Shown here: positions 50,015 to 57,913 of the stretch, piece after piece
Position numbering within the stretch: the first letter of the stretch is position 1
Layout: each line of letters starts with the position of its first letter
NCBI GenBank assembly: GCA_910586045.1
Contig: CAJUIH010000002.1
Location: 17,591 to 81,590 of the forward strand
Origin: an uncultured Eubacterium sp.
GTDB taxonomy: Bacteria; Bacillota; Clostridia; Lachnospirales; Lachnospiraceae
Direction: 5' to 3'
DNA length: 64,000 nucleotides
Position numbers and translations under genes: made by a program
The notes under the pieces: model-generated
The model's database searches: none
What the model saw: only the letters and a program-made list of their open reading frames with translations
What the model was told of the DNA's origin: nothing

Positions 50015-50377
50015 GTGGAAATAGACTATAAAGCAATCGGACAGCGTATCAAGATAGCACGAATTAAGAAAGGCATAACACAGGAAGCCGTCGCAGACCT
50101 TATAGATATTACCCCAGCTCACATGAGTAACGTGGAAACAGGGAAAACGAAAGTCAGCCTGCCTACGCTGATTGAGATTGCCAATGCTCTTTCCGTATCA
50201 GTTGATGTTCTCCTATGTGATAATGTACTTGCTTCACAGAATATTTTCAAGGGAGAAGCAAAAGAGATTTTTGATGATTGCGACGAATACGAAACCCGAT
50301 TTTTAGTTGACCTGCTGAAATGTGCAAAATCAGCCATGCGTAGGGACAAAGAAGTAAGAAATCAGTTCAATAGATAA
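50015..50377 (+). CDS. XRE-family repressor, Tn916 orf9-like
   Basis: 120 residues, GTG start with aaaggagagg. N-terminal helix-turn-helix (IGQRIKIARIKKGITQEAVA and ITPAHMSNVETGKTKVSLPT) and a C-terminal helical region. In Tn916 the orf9 product is thought to repress orf7/orf8. Only plus-strand gene of the element seen here. Confidence 0.88.
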   Translation: MEIDYKAIGQRIKIARIKKGITQEAVADLIDITPAHMSNVETGKTKVSLPTLIEIANALSVSVDVLLCDNVLASQNIFKGEAKEIFDDCDEYETRFLVDLLKCAKSAMRRDKEVRNQFNR

Positions 50378-50428
50378 AACCGTAGCGTGCAGATCACAAT
50401 GGATTGTGAAATACAGCTACGGTTTTTC
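50377..50428. terminator. Bidirectional terminator with nested hairpin
   Basis: Outer stem AAACCGTAGC / GCTACGGTTT (50377-50386, 50416-50425), inner TCACAATggATTGTGA. Serves the orf9-like gene and the truncated regulator gene, overlapping both ends. Confidence 0.85.
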
Positions 50429-50773
50429 TTCTCCGCTGAATTTATATCCCACGCCCCAGACAGTGATGATATATCGTGGATTGTCTGGGTGTGGTTCGAT
50501 TTTCAGTCTTAGCTTTCTGATGAACGAGGAAAGATTGCTTGCGTCTGGTGCATTGTCATATCCCCATACTTTTTCGTAAATTTGTTCTTTGGTAAACACC
50601 TGTCCTTTGTGACTGGAAAGGAAATATAACAGGTCAAATTCTTTAGCGGTAAGGTGTATCTTATTTCCGCTGGTATCAGTAACAGTACGAGTAAAATAAT
50701 CTACATCTAAACCGCTACATTTCTTGCTCAGAGAAACAGGTGTAGTACATAAAGTATCTGACAGCCATTCCAC
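50417..50773 (-). pseudogene. Truncated OmpR-family response regulator, DNA-binding domain only
   Basis: About 118 residues consisting of the winged helix: NKIHLTAKEFDLLYFLSSHK, VFTKEQIYEKVWGYDNAP, TVWGVGYKFSGEEKP, a VanR-like type. The phospho-receiver domain is absent: the frame closes at a TGA upstream of 50830. No ATG start; only GTG. It is either a remnant of an older two-component system or a free-standing domain. Confidence 0.65.
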
Positions 50774-50873
50774 TAACTGATTAAAAAGATGTTCTTCTTT
50801 ATTCGTAAATTTTGCAATTAATATTTTCCCATAGTATCACCTTTTCTTTTAATTTTCCTTGTAAATAGTTTGA

Positions 50874-53381
50874 TTACATTTCATCTTGCCGTAATAATTC
50901 TATTATGCTTTCATTTTTCGTTTTTCTCAAAATCAATAATGTTGATACAACACAAACCATAATAATGATTAAAAACAAAATTATATTGTTTGCTATCGGA
51001 AACGAAAATGGGATTCCATATGTATTAAAATTCTCAAATATAAAATAACTTACAGGAACTCCTAATATGATTGCGGCAACAATAGATAGAATCGCATAAC
51101 ATAAACTTTCAGAAGCAACCATCTTTTTTATTTGCTGTCTGGTCATACCGATACTTTCTAAAATGGCAAATTCTTTTGAGCGGTTTTGTATGCTTGCAGA
51201 CATCATATTCAAATAATTGGAAATCGCAAGCAACATAACAATTATTCCTACACTTCCTCCTAACACAGTAATCTGATTCTCTGAGTTTTTCATTTCTGAA
51301 TATCTATTCAATTTTGAATCAACAGATAAGACTTGACTATCTTTTATCAAATTCATTATTAAATCTTCTGTATTTTTAGAAAATGCTTCTTCGTAATCAA
51401 TTTTAATCATTTCAATCAATGGCTGTTGTACTATTTTCTCGAAATAATCATCACTGACAATCAAATCTGGACTATAACCGGCAGCATAATAAACTGGATT
51501 ATCTATCAAGGCTCCTATCTCAACAGTTCCTTCTTTACTTGAATTGTCAGCATTTGATATAGAGAAGTTGACTTTTTTCCCGACTATACCGTTATCTTCT
51601 TCAATAAATATGCTAGAAGCAAAGGCTATTTCTCCATTATCAAAAGCTTCTTTATCAAGTGGAGTCTCTAACGTTTGATTTAACCGTTCAAATTCTAAAT
51701 CATCAATTCCTACAATTCTGCAACTAAACATATTGTTGTTATAATCCGCCTGTTGCTTATACATATTTATGTCTTTATCATAATCACCAGGAGTATATCT
51801 GGATTGATACAACTCTTTATAATATTCTCCATACACCTTTTCCTGATATGGCACAGTTGCCGTTGCAGATTCCAGAACTCTAACGTCTTTTACACCATTT
51901 ACATTCTTTATGCTTTCAATTAAGTCATCTGTAATAACCTGTTCTTCATCATCAGAGAGTAAAGTTTGGTTTAATATTCTCAAATCATAGTCATAGGAAT
52001 GATTTAATATATTGGTTGCATTATTGACCTGAATTATAACATTCATAATAAGAAATAATGACAGAGCCAAGCTCAGTGAACACATGATAATTCCAAACTG
52101 TTTCTTATCACGGAACAGATTTATCCTTACCATTGAGCGTATATCGCCGCCATTTCTAATTTTATTTTTCATATTTGAAGACGAAGCCCCAATGTATCTT
52201 AAGGCTTCAATAGGAGAGCAATTCATAGCTATTTTTGCAGGTTTCTGACTGCTGATTACTGTTGTCGCAAAAGAAAACACAGCAGCTATGATAAATACCC
52301 ACACCGATACTGCTTCAACATCATTTGGCATAATTGATGGATTAAGGGCGTGTAATAACTGTGGTATTACAATCTTTCCTACTACAGCAGAACAAATCAA
52401 TCCTAAAGGGATTCCAATTACTGTATTCCACAATACCTGCTTATTTATCATTCTTCTAATCTGAATAGAAGTAGTACCGATTGTTTTAAGTTGTCCATAA
52501 TAACGTATATCTTTATTAACAGAAATATACAACGTATTATAAATAAACAGACATCCACTCATAAAAATAAGTAACAGTAATACGCATAGTCCGATAATTG
52601 TTTTACAGAAATTTGAAATCGTATCATAATCCGCTTCAATAATCTGATTCCCTGATATGTTAATCTGGTTCTGCATTTCTGTAATATCACGCTCGGAGTA
52701 AAGAGGATTTTTAAGAGAGATTTTTAATTCTCCTTGCGTCAAATCTGTTTGTAAAACTCCTGTTGCTCGATAAAAGTCCTCTGAAACATACCCTTTATCT
52801 GTTCCTGAATAATCTAGGAACCAGCCACTCAATATAAACGTTTTTGTTATATCTCCGTAATTACTATTTTCTGCTAAAGTTTGATACAACAAAGGCAGTT
52901 CCATGCCTACATTAGGATTTTTAATCCCCATAGAATTCAAAGCACTCTTAGAAAGCATAATTTCATTTTCTTTTTGTGGGTATTCGCCTTTATAATAATC
53001 CAAAGCGGGAATTGTCTGTTTTTCCCAGCAAGTATTGTCTAGCCAAAATAATCTTATTTTATCTAATTCTTTATCTTCATATTTAGACAAAACTGCACAT
53101 TTTACGCTAAGTCCTGCATACTTTACATTTTCCATTTCACGGATGGCAGACACTTGATCATTCCTAGGCTCCGTTAATTCTATATCATAATCCATGCCCT
53201 GCATTCTTTGTTGACGGAGTGCTACTGTATCTCGATAACTCAATCCAATAGATATTACCGTGCATATTAAGAAAGTTGTCAGGAAGATAGCCATAATCGT
53301 CAAGATATTTCTCTTTTTATGTGCGGAGTATGTTGTTTTTGCAAGGTCGTTTATTACTTTTTTATTGTTGACTTTGAGCAT
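50874..53381 (-). CDS. FtsX-type ABC transporter permease
   Basis: 835 residues from the ATG at 53381 (ggcggtg 6 nt away); a GTG three codons earlier is open. Membrane segment near the N-terminus (ILTIMAIFLTTFLICTVISI), a long extracellular region, three segments at about 260-390, a second extracellular region and three C-terminal segments (two FtsX domains). Typical of exporters or sensors for antimicrobial peptides and macrolides. AT-rich. Confidence 0.88.
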   Translation of the reverse strand: MLKVNNKKVINDLAKTTYSAHKKRNILTIMAIFLTTFLICTVISIGLSYRDTVALRQQRMQGMDYDIELTEPRNDQVSAIREMENVKYAGLSVKCAVLSKYEDKELDKIRLFWLDNTCWEKQTIPALDYYKGEYPQKENEIMLSKSALNSMGIKNPNVGMELPLLYQTLAENSNYGDITKTFILSGWFLDYSGTDKGYVSEDFYRATGVLQTDLTQGELKISLKNPLYSERDITEMQNQINISGNQIIEADYDTISNFCKTIIGLCVLLLLIFMSGCLFIYNTLYISVNKDIRYYGQLKTIGTTSIQIRRMINKQVLWNTVIGIPLGLICSAVVGKIVIPQLLHALNPSIMPNDVEAVSVWVFIIAAVFSFATTVISSQKPAKIAMNCSPIEALRYIGASSSNMKNKIRNGGDIRSMVRINLFRDKKQFGIIMCSLSLALSLFLIMNVIIQVNNATNILNHSYDYDLRILNQTLLSDDEEQVITDDLIESIKNVNGVKDVRVLESATATVPYQEKVYGEYYKELYQSRYTPGDYDKDINMYKQQADYNNNMFSCRIVGIDDLEFERLNQTLETPLDKEAFDNGEIAFASSIFIEEDNGIVGKKVNFSISNADNSSKEGTVEIGALIDNPVYYAAGYSPDLIVSDDYFEKIVQQPLIEMIKIDYEEAFSKNTEDLIMNLIKDSQVLSVDSKLNRYSEMKNSENQITVLGGSVGIIVMLLAISNYLNMMSASIQNRSKEFAILESIGMTRQQIKKMVASESLCYAILSIVAAIILGVPVSYFIFENFNTYGIPFSFPIANNIILFLIIIMVCVVSTLLILRKTKNESIIELLRQDEM

Positions 53382-53382
53382 T

Positions 53383-54057
53383 TTACTCACCGCCTTTCAC
53401 GATTTTTCCATCTTCCAGACGGATAATCCTGTCTGCCATTTGAGCAATTTCATCATTATGTGTTATCATCACAATTGTTTGCGACAATTTCTGACTGGAT
53501 ATTTTCATCAATCCTAAAACATCTTGACTTGTCCGGCTGTCAAGATTTCCAGTCGGTTCATCAGCAAGAATAATTGCCGGCTTAGTTGCTAATGCTCTTG
53601 CCAATGCTACTCTTTGTTGCTGTCCGCCGGATAATTGATTAGGCATAGAATACTTCTTACTCTCTAACTTTAATAATCGAAGTATTTCTTCAATATAATC
53701 TTCGTCTGGCTTAACTCCGTCCAGTTTTATCGGAAGTACAATATTTTCATATACATTCATTAGCGGAAGAAGATTATAATTTTGAAAAACAAATCCAATT
53801 TTTCTTCTTCTGTAAATCGTTAATTCGTCACGAGACAATTTGGAAATATCTTTCCCATCAATCAACACTTCGCCAGAAGTAGGATTGTCTAAACCTCCAA
53901 GCATATGCAATAATGTGGATTTTCCACTTCCTGACGTTCCTACAATTGCCAAAAATTCACCCTCTTTAATATCCAGGTCGATACCGTCCAATGCCTTTAC
54001 CGTGTTTTCTCCCATCTGATAATATTTTTTAAGATTTCTAACTGATAGAATATCCAT
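53383..54057 (-). CDS. ABC transporter ATP-binding protein (MacB/LolD type)
   Basis: 224 residues. Walker A GTSGSGKST near 37-45, signature LSGGQQQR, Walker B ILADEPTGNLDS (the MacB/LolD form) and MITHNDEIA. Forms the exporter with the permease whose start overlaps its 3' end. Confidence 0.93.
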   Translation of the reverse strand: MDILSVRNLKKYYQMGENTVKALDGIDLDIKEGEFLAIVGTSGSGKSTLLHMLGGLDNPTSGEVLIDGKDISKLSRDELTIYRRRKIGFVFQNYNLLPLMNVYENIVLPIKLDGVKPDEDYIEEILRLLKLESKKYSMPNQLSGGQQQRVALARALATKPAIILADEPTGNLDSRTSQDVLGLMKISSQKLSQTIVMITHNDEIAQMADRIIRLEDGKIVKGGE

Positions 54058-54085
54058 TTTTTATCTTCCTTTCTTTGTTTGTCTA

Positions 54086-54121
54086 ATAATAACAAAGACT
54101 TCTTTCTCAAATCTTTCTCAA
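54086..54121 (-). promoter_or_regulatory. Promoter with direct-repeat operator for the response regulator
   Basis: Minus strand: two identical TTGAGAAAGA units with an 11-bp repeat interval (54112-54121 and 54101-54110), then TATTAT (54086-54091). There is no good -35; the repeats occupy its place. This is the arrangement of OmpR/PhoB-type activator sites and precedes the ABC ATPase gene. Confidence 0.7.
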
Positions 54122-54175
54122 AAGTGACACTTCTGACACAATTCAAGATTGAGAAAAAAGCCTTGATTCGTTTGA

Positions 54176-55093
54176 TTAGAAATCTTCACGTGATAAGAAA
54201 ACCTCGACAGTTGTTCCTCTATTCGGTGTAGATTTTACTTTTATATATCCCTGCTGTTTTCTTAATACTTCTCTGGCTAAATATAACCCAATTCCAAATC
54301 CCTGCTTGTCTGTTACATTTGAACCTCTGTAAAATCTTTGGAATATTTTTCCCTGTTCTTCCTCTGGAATACCGATACCATTATCAACAATCTGAACACA
54401 AACAAAAGATTCATATAAAATAGATTGAATAGTTACAGTTGCCCCATTAGGAGAGTATTTTATCGCATTTTCAAGGATATTTGTAAAAACCTCTTCTGTC
54501 CATTTTAAATCAGCATATACTTTGCAGGTATGATATTCTGAAATAAGCTGAATTTCTTTTTTCATTGCGTCTAATTCTACAGATTGACAGCTTTTTTTAA
54601 TCACAGTATCTAAGTCAATAATTTTAGGAGACACGGAGATAATCTCTTGCTCAGCATAAGAAGATTTAAGCAACTCTTTCATAAAAAAATTTAATTTTTC
54701 TGCATTATTTTCTATCTTGTCTGCCAATCGAGTAGATTTTGAATCACTTATCCGTTCTTTGAGCAGACCTGTATATAAAGTAATATTCGCAAGAGGAGTC
54801 CTAATCTGATGGCTGATATTCGTAATCAAAGATTTTATAATATCCCTTTCTTCCTCAGCAATTTCTTTTTGCATATGGGATATTTCCATAATTCGATTGA
54901 GCCGTTCAGAAATTGCAGAATCCAGTGATTCATCATATGAAAGCTCTATCCTTTTTCCACTTAATATACCGTCTGTTTTATCAAGAAAATTTTGATATTG
55001 TGCAAACAATTTGTTTCTATACCAGCGGATTATCAGATATAAAAGTATAATATTTATAATGACGGCTAAAATCAAGATAGCATATAGATTCAT
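54176..55093 (-). CDS. Sensor histidine kinase
   Basis: 305 residues. A single N-terminal membrane segment (about 4-22) and no extracellular sensor domain. DHp domain with phospho-acceptor His95 (NISHQIRTPL); N box ENAIKYSPN, G1 DNGIGIPEEE, G2 GFGIGLYLA. Such intramembrane kinases often sense through a partner ABC transporter. It follows the regulator gene directly. Confidence 0.92.
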   Translation of the reverse strand: MNLYAILILAVIINIILLYLIIRWYRNKLFAQYQNFLDKTDGILSGKRIELSYDESLDSAISERLNRIMEISHMQKEIAEEERDIIKSLITNISHQIRTPLANITLYTGLLKERISDSKSTRLADKIENNAEKLNFFMKELLKSSYAEQEIISVSPKIIDLDTVIKKSCQSVELDAMKKEIQLISEYHTCKVYADLKWTEEVFTNILENAIKYSPNGATVTIQSILYESFVCVQIVDNGIGIPEEEQGKIFQRFYRGSNVTDKQGFGIGLYLAREVLRKQQGYIKVKSTPNRGTTVEVFLSREDF

Positions 55094-55774
55094 TTATAAA
55101 TTCTCCCACATATAACCCTTTCCGTATACTGTTTTAATATATTGAGGATTGGAAGAATCATCTTCCAGTTTATCTCTTAGCCGTCTTATAGCAACGGATA
55201 AAGCATTATCTTCCACATATTCTGTCCCCTCAGACCATACCCATTCCAATAAACGTTCTCTAGTTATAATTATATTTGGATTTGATGTTAGAAGATATAG
55301 TATTCGTTGTTCTGTTTTACTTAATTCTATTGATATACCGTTTTTATAAAATTCCATTGTTTCAAAACGAAACAGGAAAATAGAATCTTTATATTCCGGC
55401 TCATTTCTTGCAGGACTTCTTCTAAGCAAAGCTCTGATTCTGGCACGAAGAACCATTAGACTAAAGGGTTTCGTAATGTAATCATCTGCACCACTTTCAA
55501 GTCCTTTTACAATATCTAATTCCATATCTTTTGCAGTAAGCAGGGCAATCGGAATTGACACTTTCCGCTTTATTTCACGACAAAATTCTAATCCGTTACC
55601 ATCAGGAAGATTGATGTCAAAAATCATTAAATCAATTTTTTGTTTAGGTATAACTGTCCTTGCATCTGCGATTGTAGAACATATTACGAAATTTAATTCT
55701 TCACTTTGCAAAGATAATTCTATCCCCTCCGCTAAGTCAGTATCATCTTCTAAAATCAAAACTGTTTTTTTCAT
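55094..55774 (-). CDS. OmpR-family response regulator
   Basis: 226 residues. Receiver with phospho-acceptor Asp53 (MIFDINLPDG), LLTAKD and YITKPFS; C-terminal winged helix (LSKTEQRILYLLTSNPN, YIKTVYGKGYMW). Partner of the kinase 1 bp downstream; probably activates the ABC genes through the direct repeats at 54101-54121. Confidence 0.93.
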   Translation of the reverse strand: MKKTVLILEDDTDLAEGIELSLQSEELNFVICSTIADARTVIPKQKIDLMIFDINLPDGNGLEFCREIKRKVSIPIALLTAKDMELDIVKGLESGADDYITKPFSLMVLRARIRALLRRSPARNEPEYKDSIFLFRFETMEFYKNGISIELSKTEQRILYLLTSNPNIIITRERLLEWVWSEGTEYVEDNALSVAIRRLRDKLEDDSSNPQYIKTVYGKGYMWENL

Positions 55775-55948
55775 TTTTCATTTATCTCCTTATATCAGAA
55801 AAATTGATTTAATTACAGATTTTATTGGCAACCATTTATACGAGCTATTATAGCAATTATTCTTTTGACTGTAAATGGGTTTACAGAATGTGAAACAAGC
55901 TATACTAACAAAAGTTAAGAGGAACGAGCCATATCATACTGGGAAAAT

Positions 55949-55976
55949 GAGCTGTAGCCAGTAAAGCTACAGCTCA
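55949..55976 (-). terminator. Terminator at the end of the conjugation operon
   Basis: TGAGCTGTAGC / GCTACAGCTCA, a perfect 11-bp stem with a 6-nt loop, 18 bp after the orf13-like stop, followed on the minus strand by TTTTCCC. Confidence 0.7.
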
Positions 55977-55993
55977 CAATTTTCATCATAAAT

Positions 55994-56884
55994 TTAAACA
56001 ATCTTCCAGTTGCTATCCTTATGAAGCGTCAGTTCATACTGTGAAATCTGTGTCGCTTTTGTCTGATTGTCGATAAACTTCACCGCAACACTCACTTTCA
56101 CACTGTCGCCGTCAGCCGTGAATACCGGATTGACAAGCTCGGAAAAGAGATAGTCCCCGTTTATCGGTTCAAGGGCATTTCCCTCTACATAGTAGGCAAG
56201 CTCCTTGTCTGTTGCGGTAGGGTACAGCTTGAAGAATGTTTCCAGAAACGCCGTAGCGTCTGCCGTGGTATCAGCGTCCACACTGTTGTCCGCTTCCTGT
56301 GCCTTTGGTTCATAATCGGATTTTTCCATAGCTGGGGCAAGGGTCGGGTTCTGTATGATAACCATATCCCCGTCAGCGTCTACATGGACGGTCACGATAT
56401 AGGTTTCTGATACATTCCTTGTCTGGTCGCCCTCTTTTATCTGCTGATCTACTTCGTAGGTAACAGTAAAAGCGTTCTCCCCAGACTGTTCCACGTCCCA
56501 GATAAGTACGTCCGTGACCGTGGAGCTGGTCGGTATATCCGTCCTTACCGTATCAACATTCAAATCCTGCAATTCCTGTGTCAGATAGGCACTGATAGCC
56601 TGTGTCCTTGCTTCGATTGCTTCCTTGCTGTTGCTCCATGTGTAGTAGGATTTACAGAAATTCTTCACGAAATTTTCTATGCCGTTGGTATCGTTAAGTC
56701 GTAGCTGTATGGTTTCTATCTCATGGGTGGTGTGCTGGTCAATAGCGGTAAAATTCTTATACACACCAAAGCTCACGCTTGCGATAAGCACCACCCAGAG
56801 GGCAATGACGGATTTCTTATGCGTCCCCACTTTCATAGTGCAGATTTTCTTTTCCTTTATCGGTTTTTCTTTCTTCTTGAACAT
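55994..56884 (-). CDS. Conjugal transfer protein, Tn916 orf13-like (TcpC family)
   Basis: 296 residues. Basic cytoplasmic N-terminus (KKKEKPIKEKKI), one membrane segment at about 28-45 (SVIALWVVLIASVSFGVYKN) and two extracellular NTF2-like domains, as in TcpC, a VirB8-like scaffold of the mating channel. Last gene of the transfer operon in this window. Confidence 0.88.
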   Translation of the reverse strand: MFKKKEKPIKEKKICTMKVGTHKKSVIALWVVLIASVSFGVYKNFTAIDQHTTHEIETIQLRLNDTNGIENFVKNFCKSYYTWSNSKEAIEARTQAISAYLTQELQDLNVDTVRTDIPTSSTVTDVLIWDVEQSGENAFTVTYEVDQQIKEGDQTRNVSETYIVTVHVDADGDMVIIQNPTLAPAMEKSDYEPKAQEADNSVDADTTADATAFLETFFKLYPTATDKELAYYVEGNALEPINGDYLFSELVNPVFTADGDSVKVSVAVKFIDNQTKATQISQYELTLHKDSNWKIV

Positions 56885-56905
56885 GATATTTCCATTCCTT
56901 TCTTT

Positions 56906-57913
56906 TTATTGCTTAATTCTGCCAGCCCCGATAAGGTGCTGTTGCCAGTAGCTATTGTTCAAATCGGCGTAGCCTATCGGGTCGCCAGCGTGATACATCT
57001 GATTATTTCCCACATAGATACCGACGTGCGTTACATAGCTTCCTGCGTCATAGGTACTATGGAAGAACACCAAATCCCCAGCCTGTGCCTGTGAAAGCGG
57101 GATATGCTGGGTAGCGTCATACTGTGCCTGTGCCGTTCTCGGTAAGGAAATGCCAGCCTTGCCGTAGCACCATTGAACCAGCCCCGAACAGTCAAAAGAA
57201 GTGTTAGGGTTGCTCCCGCCATAGACATAGTCCCAATTCTTATATTTTAGGGCTTCGTCCATGATTTTTTGAACGGTCGCATTGTCAAATTTTGTAATCG
57301 TTAGATACTGGCTGACAAGCTCCACATAGAACATATTCCCGTAGGCATATCGCCAGCCACCATTGCGGGCGACAGCGATAGGGTTCGTGTAGGTGACTTT
57401 CTTTCCCCCAGACTTGTCACGGGCGAAATTCTCTGCCAGCGTGAAGCTATGCTTTTTCCCGTTCTTAGCCACATAGCCGATATAGCCACCGCCATAGTTA
57501 TAGGACTGTACCGCCACGTTTATATCCTCTATGCCTTGACTTTCTGCTGAAGAAAGCAGGGACGCAAAATACTTGCACCCCTGCTTGATTGAACTTTCCG
57601 TATCAAGGGAGTTAGGCGGTAAGCCCATGCTCTCGGAACTCTGCATAACGTCCTCGGCTGTCCCGCCACTTTCCACCTGTATGATTGCCAGCAGATAGGG
57701 GACGTACTCGGAAATGCCGTACTCTTTAGCGTATTTCTCTACCATAGGCTGATGTTTCAACACCTCTGCGGAGAGGTTCATGCCCGTTACCCATGAGGAA
57801 GAACCACCGCCCCCGTCGTCGTCCTCGGCACTGATAAGCACGCCAAAGAAAAGCACTATCGCAAGAAGAAAGGGAAACAGACTGCCGATAAGGGCGATAT
57901 GTCTTAGCTTCAT
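56906..57913 (-). CDS. Bifunctional lysozyme / NlpC-P60 peptidase, Tn916 orf14-like
   Basis: 335 residues. N-terminal membrane anchor (about 7-27), lysozyme-like domain (LLAIIQVESGGTAEDVMQSS, catalytic Glu), C-terminal NlpC/P60 domain with Cys in FDCSGLVQWCYG, His in YVTHVGIYVG and HAGDP. Opens the peptidoglycan for the conjugation channel. Start overlaps the orf15-like stop (ATGA). Confidence 0.93.
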   Translation of the reverse strand: MKLRHIALIGSLFPFLLAIVLFFGVLISAEDDDGGGGSSSWVTGMNLSAEVLKHQPMVEKYAKEYGISEYVPYLLAIIQVESGGTAEDVMQSSESMGLPPNSLDTESSIKQGCKYFASLLSSAESQGIEDINVAVQSYNYGGGYIGYVAKNGKKHSFTLAENFARDKSGGKKVTYTNPIAVARNGGWRYAYGNMFYVELVSQYLTITKFDNATVQKIMDEALKYKNWDYVYGGSNPNTSFDCSGLVQWCYGKAGISLPRTAQAQYDATQHIPLSQAQAGDLVFFHSTYDAGSYVTHVGIYVGNNQMYHAGDPIGYADLNNSYWQQHLIGAGRIKQ

